In this document: in pieces, positions 9,251 to 18,180 of the stretch
Layout of the letters: each line of letters begins with the position of its first letter
How positions within the stretch are numbered: position 1 is the first letter of the stretch
From: Sphingobacterium thalpophilum
Lineage (GTDB): Bacteria; Bacteroidota; Bacteroidia; Sphingobacteriales; Sphingobacteriaceae
Reading direction: 5' to 3'
Length of the DNA: 64,000 nucleotides
Assembly (NCBI RefSeq): GCF_901482695.1
Contig: NZ_LR590484.1
Location: forward strand, 1,426,001 to 1,490,000
Made by a program: the position numbers and the translations under genes
The notes under the pieces: generated by a model
Databases searched by the model: none
What the model was told of the DNA's origin: nothing
Seen by the model: the letters and a program-made list of their open reading frames with translations, nothing else

Positions 9251-9299
9251 ATAATCAGAGCTTTCCAAGAAAATTAAACCAACACACACATACAAAACT

Positions 9300-10112
9300 A
9301 TGAGCAAGAAAAAAGACAATTCAAGATGGCTGAACGTGGCCATATCCTGGGGTGCGAGTATCGTCATTATCGGCGTACTCTTCAAGATCCTGCATATCGG
9401 CGGCAGTACAGCCAACTATATGATTGGAATCGGACTTGGCGTAGAGGCTTTTCTATTCTTTCTGATGGGATTCAATCCCCCGCCGCCTGAGCCTGACTGG
9501 TCACGCGTCTATCCTGAACTGGACGATAACTTTAACGGCGAACTCCCTGCCCGGGGCAAAGCTGTCGTTGCACAGCCTGCAGGTCCCTCCGCTACTGCTG
9601 CTTTGGACAAAATGTTTGCCGATGCTAACATCGAGCCTGCCAGTATCGAAAATCTGGGCCGCGGATTACGTGATTTTAGCGAAAAAGTATCTGCCATCAA
9701 CAGGCTCTCCGATGTCTCCTTAGCCACGGAAGAGTTTACCCAGAAATTGCGGACAGCAACCTCTAAGTTTGACCACCTGAGCACGGCCTTTGAAAAAGCT
9801 TCTGAAAACCTGGTGGCGATGTCCAACACTTCGGGGGATACCGCTAGCTACCATGATCAGGTCAGGAGCCTCACGACCAACCTGAGTCAGCTCAATGCCA
9901 TGTACGAGCGCGAGCTGCGCGACTCGGCATCTCACCTACAGTCCATGAACAAGTTTTACGAGAACCTCAGTTATACCATGCAGAACTTCAACGAATCGCT
10001 GGACGACTCCAAAGCATTCAAAGAAGAAGTTGGCAAGCTGGCCAAAAATCTCAACGCACTCAACGCCATCTATGGCAATATGCTCAGTGCCATGAACCAG
10101 CCACGCATCTAA
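9300..10112 (+). CDS. gldL: Gliding motility/T9SS motor protein GldL
   Basis: 270 residues. Two N-terminal transmembrane helices (about 11-33 and 38-58) are followed by a long helical cytoplasmic region (about 100-265). GldL is the inner-membrane stator-like subunit of the proton-driven motor that powers type 9 secretion and gliding, working with GldM. The lysine and histidine of helix 1 (FKILHIGG, K29 and H32) and the essential membrane glutamate of helix 2 (GVEAF, E49) are in place, as is the DWSRVYPEL stretch after helix 2. The second acidic residue known ten positions later (E59 in Flavobacterium johnsoniae, from memory) is Asn here. gldM follows after 30 bases, but gldK is absent upstream. 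Confidence 0.9.
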   Translation: MSKKKDNSRWLNVAISWGASIVIIGVLFKILHIGGSTANYMIGIGLGVEAFLFFLMGFNPPPPEPDWSRVYPELDDNFNGELPARGKAVVAQPAGPSATAALDKMFADANIEPASIENLGRGLRDFSEKVSAINRLSDVSLATEEFTQKLRTATSKFDHLSTAFEKASENLVAMSNTSGDTASYHDQVRSLTTNLSQLNAMYERELRDSASHLQSMNKFYENLSYTMQNFNESLDDSKAFKEEVGKLAKNLNALNAIYGNMLSAMNQPRI

Positions 10113-10142
10113 TTTATTCTTGTATAACTTAATTCAACAACA

Positions 10143-11678
10143 ATGGCATTAGGAAGAGAAACGCCAAGGCAGCGGATGATCGGCATCCTCTATCTGGTCT
10201 TGCTTGCCTTACTGGCACTCAATGTACCGGATTCGATCTTGGACGCATTCAAAAATATCAACAACAGTCTGGAGACATCCAAATCAAATGTCAACACGGC
10301 GGTACAGCAGCTGTTTACCGCATTTGAAAATAGCAAATTAAAGGAGGAACCAGCCCGGGCAAAGCCCATCTATGAAAAAGCCAAAAAGGCACAGGCCATC
10401 ATCGGCGAGCTCAATCAATACATCGCCTCCCTCAAGGAGGAGTTTGTGAAGCAGGGCGGCGGCTATGATGAAGAGCGAGGCGACCTGGTCAAACGTGAAA
10501 ACGAAGACATCGCCCCCAATCTGATGATCAATGAAAAGAAGGCAACTGTACTGAAAGACAAGATCAATCAGACCCGAGCCAAACTATTGGCCCTACTGAC
10601 ACCTGAAGAACAAAAAACGGTATCCTTCTCATTGGAAGCCAAAGATCCCGAGAAATCCGTCAATGGTAAAAAATCTTGGGAGGAGATCAATTTTGGCAGC
10701 GGTACACCATTGACGGCCGCCATGACCATTCTGACCAAAATTCAGACCGATGCACAAAATGCAGAGTCTGATATTGTCAAAATCATTCTCGGTAAGATGG
10801 ATCAGGCCGTGGTGAATCTGGACAAGTTTGCGGCGGTAGCGGTAGCACCCAGCTCTTACCTGATCCAGGGACAACCCTATAAAGCGGAAGTATTCCTGAC
10901 AGCGTCCGATTCAAAATCTGAACCTGCGATCTCGGTAAACGGTTCGGCCCTACAGGTTGTCGATGGAAAAGGTGTATACAGTGTTGCGACCAACAGGGAA
11001 GGGATCTTCACCTGGACCGGCGTGATCCGCGTAAAGCAGACAGATGGCACGTTTAAGGAATACCGCACACCGCAGCAGACCTATCAGGTGGCCCGTCCTT
11101 CAGCTGTGGTCTCTCCAGACAAGATGAACGTCCTGTATATCGGTGTGAATAATCCCATTTCGGTATCTGCACCGGGTACACCGACGGACAAAATCCGCGT
11201 CAGCATGAGCGGTGGCAGCATTTCCAGTGCCGGTGGTGGTAAATACAATGTTAGGGTAAGTTCTCCGGGCACAGCCCGCATCACGGTATCTGCCGAAGTC
11301 GCTCCGGGCAAAACACAGACGCTGAGCTCGACGGAGTTCCGTGTCAAACGGATCCCTGATCCAATAGCTAAGTTTGCCGGTAAAACGGGTGGATCAATGG
11401 CTACTGTAGCCCTCAAAGCACAAAATGCCCTTTTTGCCAAACTCGACAACTTCGACTTTGACGCGTCATTTAAAGTGACCAAATTTACGATGATCATCGC
11501 CAAGCCACGTGCCGACGCCATCGTCCTCTCCACCTCGGGCGGACAGCTCAGCTCAAGCATGTCTTCGGCACTGAACAACATCGTACCGGGTACCCGTGTC
11601 ATTTTTGACAACATCGTGGCTGTAGGGCCCGATGGAAGCCCCAGACAGCTCAATGCAGTTGCGCTGACGGCCAACTAG
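10143..11678 (+). CDS. gldM: Gliding motility/T9SS motor protein GldM
   Basis: 511 residues, the usual GldM length. It starts with the cytoplasmic and membrane signature ETPRQRMIGILYLVLLALLA, including the conserved Arg (R9) before the single transmembrane helix. A helical periplasmic first domain (about 35-220, KDKINQTRAKLL region) precedes three beta-rich domains (about 225-511). GldM spans the periplasm and couples the GldL motor to the outer-membrane ring of GldK/GldN. The ATG is preceded by an A/T-rich leader typical of the phylum. A strong terminator lies 23 bases after the stop, and no gldN follows, so gldLM is a two-gene unit here. Confidence 0.92.
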   Translation: MALGRETPRQRMIGILYLVLLALLALNVPDSILDAFKNINNSLETSKSNVNTAVQQLFTAFENSKLKEEPARAKPIYEKAKKAQAIIGELNQYIASLKEEFVKQGGGYDEERGDLVKRENEDIAPNLMINEKKATVLKDKINQTRAKLLALLTPEEQKTVSFSLEAKDPEKSVNGKKSWEEINFGSGTPLTAAMTILTKIQTDAQNAESDIVKIILGKMDQAVVNLDKFAAVAVAPSSYLIQGQPYKAEVFLTASDSKSEPAISVNGSALQVVDGKGVYSVATNREGIFTWTGVIRVKQTDGTFKEYRTPQQTYQVARPSAVVSPDKMNVLYIGVNNPISVSAPGTPTDKIRVSMSGGSISSAGGGKYNVRVSSPGTARITVSAEVAPGKTQTLSSTEFRVKRIPDPIAKFAGKTGGSMATVALKAQNALFAKLDNFDFDASFKVTKFTMIIAKPRADAIVLSTSGGQLSSSMSSALNNIVPGTRVIFDNIVAVGPDGSPRQLNAVALTAN

Positions 11679-11701
11679 ATAATATCACCAGTATATACCG
11701 C

Positions 11702-11737
11702 AAAAGCCTGCCCTTTCTAAAGGAGCAGGCTTTTTTT
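11702..11737 (+). terminator. Intrinsic terminator after gldM
   Basis: A ten-base arm AAAAGCCTGC (11702-11711) pairs with GCAGGCTTTT (11725-11734), with further pairing of CCTT/AAGG inside, and the stem runs into seven Ts. This is a textbook terminator for gldLM. Confidence 0.85.
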
Positions 11738-11784
11738 GTCCTGCCGCCTTCCTTGACGCCAAGACTACACATTTCTGTAGCAAA

Positions 11785-11807
11785 CATGTACACAATACAA
11801 GTACATG
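11785..11807. promoter_or_regulatory. Inverted repeat upstream of susC-like gene
   Basis: CATGTAC (11785-11791) and GTACATG (11801-11807) form a perfect 7-bp inverted repeat with a 9-base spacer. A related TGTACATACGTAC occurs further downstream near 11935. It could be an operator for the SusC/SusD operon, which has no regulator gene beside it; evidence is only the symmetry. Confidence 0.3.
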
Positions 11808-12038
11808 CAGACATATTGGACAAAGAGACCAACAGTTCAGGACAGTTGAACAAAAATTAATTTTCATTATTGCAGCACATATTTCTCTGTAAACGTATCC
11901 TCAACACAGTACAATTCCATTATTGGATGTTTCACTGTACATACGTACCGGAGAGCATGAAAAGGGAAAACCAATTATTATCATTAGCCGTAACACCAAT
12001 TTTTTTCTTTGTACCTATTATAAACATAACCATACAGC

Positions 12039-15000
12039 ATGAATAATCGATTATTAACAAGATCACTTCTGAAAAGCAGCATTCAGTTCCTCTGCCCGTT
12101 GATGGTACTGTCTTCATCCCTGGGCTATGCCGGCAGTCTACCGGAAAGGCCCCTGTTGCTGAACACCAGGTTTGCCGGTATCACGGGCCGTGTGCTTGAT
12201 CCGGAAGGAAAGCCTGTCCACGGCGCCACTATCTTGGTCAAAGGCAGTAAAGCGGGCGTCAAAACTGATGAAGACGGGGTATTTCATATCAACCTGCCAT
12301 CTGACAACCAGGTCATCATTGTCAGTTATATTGGCTATAAAGTCCAGGAAATCGATATGAAAGGAAAGACAAGTATTACGATCCGGCTGGAACCCAATGC
12401 CAGTATCGATGAGGTAGTTGTTGTGGGCTACGGCAGCAAAAAGAGAGGAGAAGTACTAGGCGCGGTAGCGTCAGTCGATCCCAAGGAAATCCAGGATATC
12501 CCTGCGGCCAATATTGCAGCCGCCTTACGCGACCGCGTGGCCGGCCTGGGGGTGAGCGAATCGTCTGGCCGCCCCGGGGCAGCTGTCACCCTCAACGTCA
12601 GAAATGCGTTCGCTTCAGATCAAGCCAAGTTACAAGGAGTGACCAACGAACCGCTATACGTTATTGATGGCATCATCTCCACTTCGGATGTTTTTGAAAA
12701 CCTGGACGCTTCGATGGTCGAGAGTATATCCATTCTAAAAGATGCCTCGGCGGCAATCTATGGGGCTTCGGGAGCCAAAGGAGTTATCCTTGTCACCACT
12801 AAAAGAGGGCAGGCTGGCAAGACACAGCTGAGTTACAACGGCTATATCGGCATTTCAGATGCCACGGTCAAGCCCAAAATGTTGTCTGCTTATCAGCATG
12901 CCAAATTATTGAATGAGACCTTTGCGTTGAACAATGCACAGCCCACATCCTTCTTTTCTGACGAAGACCTCGCCTATCTGCAGACCAACCCTTACAAAAG
13001 CTGGTATGATGAGCTATGGAAGCCCTCAAAAATGGAGCGGCACAACTTGTCTATCTCCGGGGGCAGCGAAAAAGTTACCTTTTTTGCAGGGGGTAGTTAT
13101 CAGAAAGAAGATGGTAACTATGCCGGCATGAGCCAGCAGAAATATTCCTTCCGGTCAGGCTTCAATGCCGAAATCATTGATGGTCTAAAAGCAGATATCG
13201 CTTTTAACGTTAACAATACCAAGACCAACAGCCAAAACAGCCTGTCGGACGACCGGGATCAGAATTTTTATCAGACCTTGATCACCACCCCGCAATGGGT
13301 TCCGATTCAGATCGATGGCCTTCCCGTCAACTTCTCGAATATCAACGCCAACAGCAATACTAACCCGCTGGCTATCATCAATTCCGGCTATTACCAAAAA
13401 CGCAATAATTCCAACTATAGCATCAATGCTTCGCTGAATTATGCTCCAAAAGCTTTAAAAGGTTTTAATGCGCGCATACAGGTGTCACATTCCGGCACTT
13501 CATCTAGCGGCCAGGAATACCTTCCAGCGTATGATCTTTATGAATTTGTTCGCAGAGGTAACAACAATCAGCTCTATACCAATACGGTGGATAAAGTATT
13601 CCGGATGGAGGGCAACAAGACAAGGATCGCACCCTCTTTGGGCAAGGGGAATAGTTATCAGGGCAATGTCGTTGTCCAATACGCCAATAGCTTTGGTCAG
13701 CACAACATGAATCTGATGATCGGTGCAGAGCAGTCTGCATCCAACTCCGAAGGCCTCTCCGCCTTTTGGACCAACCAGCAGCTCCTGAATCTGGATGAGT
13801 ACTGGGCATTCGACCCGTCTACGTTCACGAACAATCTCCGTTCGATCGAAGAGGCAGTAAAACGTTCGTTCTTTGGCCGCTTCAATTACGACTACAAGAA
13901 AAGATATCTCCTTGAAGTCATCACGCGGCTGGATGCTTCATCCCGCTTTGCTAAAGGCAATATCTGGGGATTGTTCCCTACAGTTGCCACAGGATGGGTC
14001 GTCAGCGATGAGAATTTTTTTAAGGATCTGAAGTATATCAGCTACCTGAAACTACGGGCCAACTACGGCCTTGTGGGCGAAGATCGTGTCAACGCCCGCC
14101 TATGGCAGGACCGTTTTAGTGTAGATTTGGTCAATACAGGCTACCTCTATGGCGAAACGCCGGTCGCATCGCTCAACCCTACCATCATTGCTAATCCCGA
14201 TATCTCCTGGGAAAAACACCGCACCTTTAACTTTGGTATCGAATCGCGCTGGTTTGACAATAAATTGAGTTTCGGTTTTGAGTACTACTTCCGCCGTTCT
14301 TACGACGTATTCGACAAAGGAAATGATGAAAACTTTCCGATGTATGCCGGATTCAGAGCACCGGTGGTCAATTACCAAAAGCGCAATGGCTGGGGCACCG
14401 AGTTTTCGCTGGGCTACCAGAACACGTTTTCCAATGGACTTAGACTTTCCACCAATATGAACTTTGGCTACTCGGGCAGCTATACCACGCAAATGTTCTT
14501 CAATAAATTCCAGCTCTGGGATTTCTCCTACCCAGACTGGAAGGTCGAGATGGGTACAGACTCCCGTAAATATAATACCGGCAACTACGGGCTGATCTAT
14601 GTCGATATGCTGCGCACGCAGCAGGATGTGGATAATTTTCTGGCCCAGAACCCCAATTACACCATTGATGGTAAAGTACCCCAGGTCGGCTGGACAGTGT
14701 ATGAAGACACCAATGGTGATGGCAAGATAACCGAAAAAGATCTGACCACCATGTTTGACAATACGGACCCAATTTTTTCTACGGGTATCACTATCGGCCT
14801 AGCTTACAAATCGTTTTCACTGAACACCAACTTCCGTGCAGTCTTCGGTGGCAAAGCTTTCTATGAGTCACAGGCCATGACCGCCCCTACTGAGAAGGTC
14901 AATGTACCCAGTTTCTGGGAAGATCACTGGTCACTGGACAATCCCAATGGCCGTTTTCCCCGGTATGATGATGCTGCCATGATGAAAAAGTGGAACTCGA

Positions 15001-15233
15001 CATTCTGGGCAGAAGACGGCACAACCATCCGTATCAATAATATGGTATTTAACTGGACTGTTCCAAAAAGTTTTACCGACAAGATCAATGTGCGCTCACT
15101 CAAACTCATGCTTTCGGGCAACAACTTATGGACAATCGTCGCACCGTTTAAACATCGTGACCCTTATTCTTCGTCCATCTATAACTACCCGACGATCCGG
15201 ACACTTTCCTTTGGTTTGAACTTTGGCATTTAA
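12039..15233 (+). CDS. SusC/RagA-family TonB-linked outer-membrane transporter
   Basis: 1064 residues. It has a long signal region (1-35), a carboxypeptidase-regulatory-like domain (about 47-125, ITGRVLDPEGKPVHGATI), the SusC signature DEVVVVGYGSKK (about 122-133), a plug (about 140-250) and a large beta-barrel ending in LSFGLNFGI. Such proteins form the barrel of a lid-and-barrel importer with the SusD lipoprotein encoded 11 bases downstream, usually taking up oligosaccharides or peptides. No glycosidase, peptidase or regulator is linked, so the substrate cannot be inferred. Confidence 0.92.
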   Translation: MNNRLLTRSLLKSSIQFLCPLMVLSSSLGYAGSLPERPLLLNTRFAGITGRVLDPEGKPVHGATILVKGSKAGVKTDEDGVFHINLPSDNQVIIVSYIGYKVQEIDMKGKTSITIRLEPNASIDEVVVVGYGSKKRGEVLGAVASVDPKEIQDIPAANIAAALRDRVAGLGVSESSGRPGAAVTLNVRNAFASDQAKLQGVTNEPLYVIDGIISTSDVFENLDASMVESISILKDASAAIYGASGAKGVILVTTKRGQAGKTQLSYNGYIGISDATVKPKMLSAYQHAKLLNETFALNNAQPTSFFSDEDLAYLQTNPYKSWYDELWKPSKMERHNLSISGGSEKVTFFAGGSYQKEDGNYAGMSQQKYSFRSGFNAEIIDGLKADIAFNVNNTKTNSQNSLSDDRDQNFYQTLITTPQWVPIQIDGLPVNFSNINANSNTNPLAIINSGYYQKRNNSNYSINASLNYAPKALKGFNARIQVSHSGTSSSGQEYLPAYDLYEFVRRGNNNQLYTNTVDKVFRMEGNKTRIAPSLGKGNSYQGNVVVQYANSFGQHNMNLMIGAEQSASNSEGLSAFWTNQQLLNLDEYWAFDPSTFTNNLRSIEEAVKRSFFGRFNYDYKKRYLLEVITRLDASSRFAKGNIWGLFPTVATGWVVSDENFFKDLKYISYLKLRANYGLVGEDRVNARLWQDRFSVDLVNTGYLYGETPVASLNPTIIANPDISWEKHRTFNFGIESRWFDNKLSFGFEYYFRRSYDVFDKGNDENFPMYAGFRAPVVNYQKRNGWGTEFSLGYQNTFSNGLRLSTNMNFGYSGSYTTQMFFNKFQLWDFSYPDWKVEMGTDSRKYNTGNYGLIYVDMLRTQQDVDNFLAQNPNYTIDGKVPQVGWTVYEDTNGDGKITEKDLTTMFDNTDPIFSTGITIGLAYKSFSLNTNFRAVFGGKAFYESQAMTAPTEKVNVPSFWEDHWSLDNPNGRFPRYDDAAMMKKWNSTFWAEDGTTIRINNMVFNWTVPKSFTDKINVRSLKLMLSGNNLWTIVAPFKHRDPYSSSIYNYPTIRTLSFGLNFGI

Positions 15234-15244
15234 CACGTAGACAC

Positions 15245-17104
15245 ATGAAAAGACATTTTAACTATATCATAGCCATACTATTGGCCTCCAGTACAGCCCT
15301 CCTGACACAGAGTTGTAAAGATGATTTTTTTGAGCTGGTCGATCACGGGGGCCTCGACGCACGTATCTGGGATAATGAAGGTGCAATAGAATACTATCTG
15401 GCCGGTACCTATTCGATGATCATGCCTACTCATCCCCATGAGATCACGACCAATGACATGCAGATGCATTACGCCAGTGATGAAAATTATTTCTCGGGCA
15501 CGAATGGTCCCAGCAAAAAAGTACTGGGACTGAGCGGTGAAATCACGCTCAATGATGTCAAATACATCGCGACCAAATACCAGGGCACCAATATTGGCGA
15601 TAACCGTTATTTTGATATCGCGCGCTGCAACAACGCCATTGCCTATATTCCGGACGGCAATCTGCCCTACGACGTGAAGAAGAAGTTTCTGGGCCAGTTT
15701 TACACACTACGGGCATTGGTTTATTTTGAGCTTACACGGCTCTATGGAGGCGTCCCACTTGTAATTGAGCCCCAAAATCCGGACGATCTGAAACTCGAGG
15801 GCCGGGCCTCCGCCAGAGCCTGTTTTGGACAGATTGTGAAAGATCTCGATTCGGCTATGGTCAACCTTGATGGCGTTACCTGGGACGATGCCACCGGCCG
15901 TGGCAAAATCACTAAAGCTGCTGCGGCCGCTCTCAAAGCCAAAGCACTGCTCTATTGGGCAAGTCCGCAGTTTAATCCAACGGATAATCCCACACATCCC
16001 TTTGAAGCCAAACGCTGGGAGACGGCATTGCAGGCCAGCAAAGAAGCGTATGACCTATGTATCGCCGCAGGTCGAGCCCTTATGCCCAATTACGCTGAAA
16101 TTTTCTTAAAAGAAGGCAGTGCCAATACCGAAGCGGTCGTAGTCCGCTCCTATTCGGCTACCTCACCCAAACGGTATACGATTGTTGAGCGGGCTTCGCG
16201 TCCGGCATCGGAGGGCGGCTCTCCGGCGGACTATTATGTCCCCAGCACTCTTCTGCTCCATGCATACCGCATGAAAGACGGCACTCCGGCCAACAGCAGC
16301 AATTCCCTTTACGACGATGCCCTGTTCTGGAAAAACAGGGACCCAAGATTCAAAAACACCATTGTATACAACGGTGCCGAATGGCCATTAAGCGGTAAAA
16401 ACAATCGTCGCCAGTGGAATTACAGCAATGCCGCGGGCGAACCATCGATCAAGTCGTTTTACTGCAAAAAATTTGTCAATCCGGCGCTTTCATCTGCAGC
16501 TGTGGGAATCGCCAATGATATGGGCGGAAATGGCATGGACTGGATCGAAATCCGTTTTGCCGAAGTCATGATGAACTATGCTGAAGCAGCCAACGAAACA
16601 GGCAATCTAACATTGGCTAAAGAGCTTGTGCGCAGCATCCGCCAGCGCGCCGGCATCGAACAGGGCAGCTTTGATTACGGACTGGCGCTTGCGACCAACA
16701 AAGAGCAGATGCGTGACCTGCTGATGAACGAGCGGCAGATCGAATTTGCTTTTGAAGGTAAGCGCTATCATGATCTGCGCCGCACACGCCGCATGCATAC
16801 GCTGGAGGGGACCATACAAACCTATCTATTCGAGGCCAAGTCAGAAGCTGCGAAGAAAATCCTGGAAGCTCAAAATCAAACCGGTATCCTGCATAGGGAA
16901 ACCCTGGACATGGACAACCGGGATACGGTGCTGACCTACTTTAAGTACCCTTACAACCTACGTTCAGAAAGCTCCAATGGTGCTTTTGCCTTCCGTGAAT
17001 ATTATTATTTCTATCCGCTTCCCAACACCTTTATGAATTCGTCGCCATTGCTCGAGCAGACCATCGGTTATGAAGGCGGAACATTTGACCCATTAAACGA
17101 TTAA
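15245..17104 (+). CDS. SusD/RagB-family surface lipoprotein
   Basis: 619 residues. The lipoprotein signal ends at LLTQSC (Cys near residue 24). The body has the alpha-helical TPR-like SusD scaffold: FLGQFYTLRALVYFELTRLYGGVPLV near residues 145-175, and the C-terminal family part with EIRFAEVMMNYAEAANETG, LLMNERQIEFAFEGKRYHDLRR and a final FYPLPN stretch. It forms the surface lid over the SusC barrel encoded just upstream and selects the ligand. Longer than most SusD (about 500-550) because of extra loops. Confidence 0.9.
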   Translation: MKRHFNYIIAILLASSTALLTQSCKDDFFELVDHGGLDARIWDNEGAIEYYLAGTYSMIMPTHPHEITTNDMQMHYASDENYFSGTNGPSKKVLGLSGEITLNDVKYIATKYQGTNIGDNRYFDIARCNNAIAYIPDGNLPYDVKKKFLGQFYTLRALVYFELTRLYGGVPLVIEPQNPDDLKLEGRASARACFGQIVKDLDSAMVNLDGVTWDDATGRGKITKAAAAALKAKALLYWASPQFNPTDNPTHPFEAKRWETALQASKEAYDLCIAAGRALMPNYAEIFLKEGSANTEAVVVRSYSATSPKRYTIVERASRPASEGGSPADYYVPSTLLLHAYRMKDGTPANSSNSLYDDALFWKNRDPRFKNTIVYNGAEWPLSGKNNRRQWNYSNAAGEPSIKSFYCKKFVNPALSSAAVGIANDMGGNGMDWIEIRFAEVMMNYAEAANETGNLTLAKELVRSIRQRAGIEQGSFDYGLALATNKEQMRDLLMNERQIEFAFEGKRYHDLRRTRRMHTLEGTIQTYLFEAKSEAAKKILEAQNQTGILHRETLDMDNRDTVLTYFKYPYNLRSESSNGAFAFREYYYFYPLPNTFMNSSPLLEQTIGYEGGTFDPLND

Positions 17105-17107
17105 ATC

Positions 17108-18076
17108 ATGAAGCGCACTAATTTAAAACATATCGTATCAGGCTGTTTACAGCAGAGGGCTAATTTGCTATTACTCTTGCTATTGGTCATGCTATTTTCC
17201 TGTAAACGCGAGGGTGACAATATTTTCAATTTATTTGAGGATGTGTCGGTCACCCTCCATCAGGAGAACGAATTAAATATCGGCACCTATAAGGAGGTGG
17301 CTGTGGGAGATTCCATCCATGTTGACTTTACGATCAGCTCCAAATCCAAAGACATGCATCAAGTCTGGATTTTTTATAATGGTGCCGGAGCAGCTGCCCT
17401 GAAGATACCATTAGGAGAAACAGAAAAAAGAAACTTTCGCTACGTTTATAAAATCCGGGCAGATAAGGTCGGCAAGACGACCTTCCGGATTATGGCCGTC
17501 GATCGTGAGGGCGTCTTTATGGGCGACGGTTATACCGCTGTTACCTTCAATGTGCTGTCCGATTATGTTCACCTGAACAGTCGCAATCTGTATATGCCGG
17601 ACAGTGTAGATCGAAGCAGCGCCTGTTTTATGGACTTGGTAGAAGGCAAAACGTACACTTACGCCGAAGCTCTTCTCCATCCCGAAAAAATAGATCTGGG
17701 CATGTATAGAACGTATACAATAGAGCCTAATGGAAATATTACTTATAAATATAGCATCTATTCACTGCAGGCTGATCCCATTCCGTTTGGCGCATTTGAC
17801 TTCACGGGCTTGGCAGGCAAGGGTCGTGTGACCTATTTTTCGGGTATTCAAAACAATCAGGCTAGTGCATTTTTAAATACATTGACTTCCGGAGCGGCTA
17901 TTCAGAGCAACGCAATATCGCGTAAGACGAGCAATCTGAAACTCGAGGATCTCAAGGTGGGCAGCCTATTTTATTTCAAAACACCGGACGAAAAATATGG
18001 TGCCGTGATGGTCAACGCCTTGAGCGGTTTTGACAACAGCCGCTATCTCAGTCTCAGTATTAAACGGCAAAATTAA
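17108..18076 (+). CDS. Lipoprotein of unknown function, third gene of SusCD operon
   Basis: 322 residues starting 3 bases after the SusD stop. A hydrophobic poly-Leu helix ends in a lipobox (VMLFSC, Cys near residue 32), preceded by an unusually long positive N-terminus of about 20 residues. The mature part looks like an all-beta protein: an Ig-like first domain (about 45-150, with SIHVDFTISSK and YKIRADKVGKTTFRIMAVDREG) and a second half (150-322) I do not recognise. By position it resembles the accessory surface ligand-binding lipoproteins (SusE/F-like) that follow many SusCD pairs, which is inference from context only. The operon ends at the hairpin at 18105. Confidence 0.6.
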   Translation: MKRTNLKHIVSGCLQQRANLLLLLLLVMLFSCKREGDNIFNLFEDVSVTLHQENELNIGTYKEVAVGDSIHVDFTISSKSKDMHQVWIFYNGAGAAALKIPLGETEKRNFRYVYKIRADKVGKTTFRIMAVDREGVFMGDGYTAVTFNVLSDYVHLNSRNLYMPDSVDRSSACFMDLVEGKTYTYAEALLHPEKIDLGMYRTYTIEPNGNITYKYSIYSLQADPIPFGAFDFTGLAGKGRVTYFSGIQNNQASAFLNTLTSGAAIQSNAISRKTSNLKLEDLKVGSLFYFKTPDEKYGAVMVNALSGFDNSRYLSLSIKRQN

Positions 18077-18104
18077 GTCTGATTCCTTTTTTCCCTTAAT
18101 AATC

Positions 18105-18146
18105 AGGGGTACCGCAGCGCTGTCGGTACCCCTTTCATTTTTTTTA
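18105..18146 (+). terminator. Intrinsic terminator of SusCD-lipoprotein operon
   Basis: AGGGGTACC (18105-18113) pairs with GGTACCCCT (18125-18133), followed by TCATTTTTTTT. A 9-bp GC-rich stem with a good T tract on the plus strand. Confidence 0.85.
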
Positions 18147-18180
18147 TCACTCCTGGTATGGCAGTCTATGGCCATGTCGT

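Larger units (their letters stand above)
8978..9299. other. Intergenic region between mscS-like gene and gldL
   Basis: No gene fits in these 322 bases. They hold, on the gldL side, an imperfect palindrome (9148-9173), a -7-like TACGTTTG (9191-9198) and a spaced direct repeat (9221-9250). I see no clear promoter for the leftward channel gene. Confidence 0.6.
11679..12038. other. Intergenic region between gldM and a susC-like gene
   Basis: No supported gene in these 360 bases. The left end holds the gldM terminator and the middle an inverted repeat (11785-11807). The right end must contain the promoter of the SusC operon, but I find no clear TTTG/TAnnTTTG pair. Confidence 0.6.

Noticed and set aside
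11084..11674. A 196-codon open frame opposite gldM
   Set aside because: It lies fully inside gldM on the other strand, its translation lacks family features, and gldM is certain.
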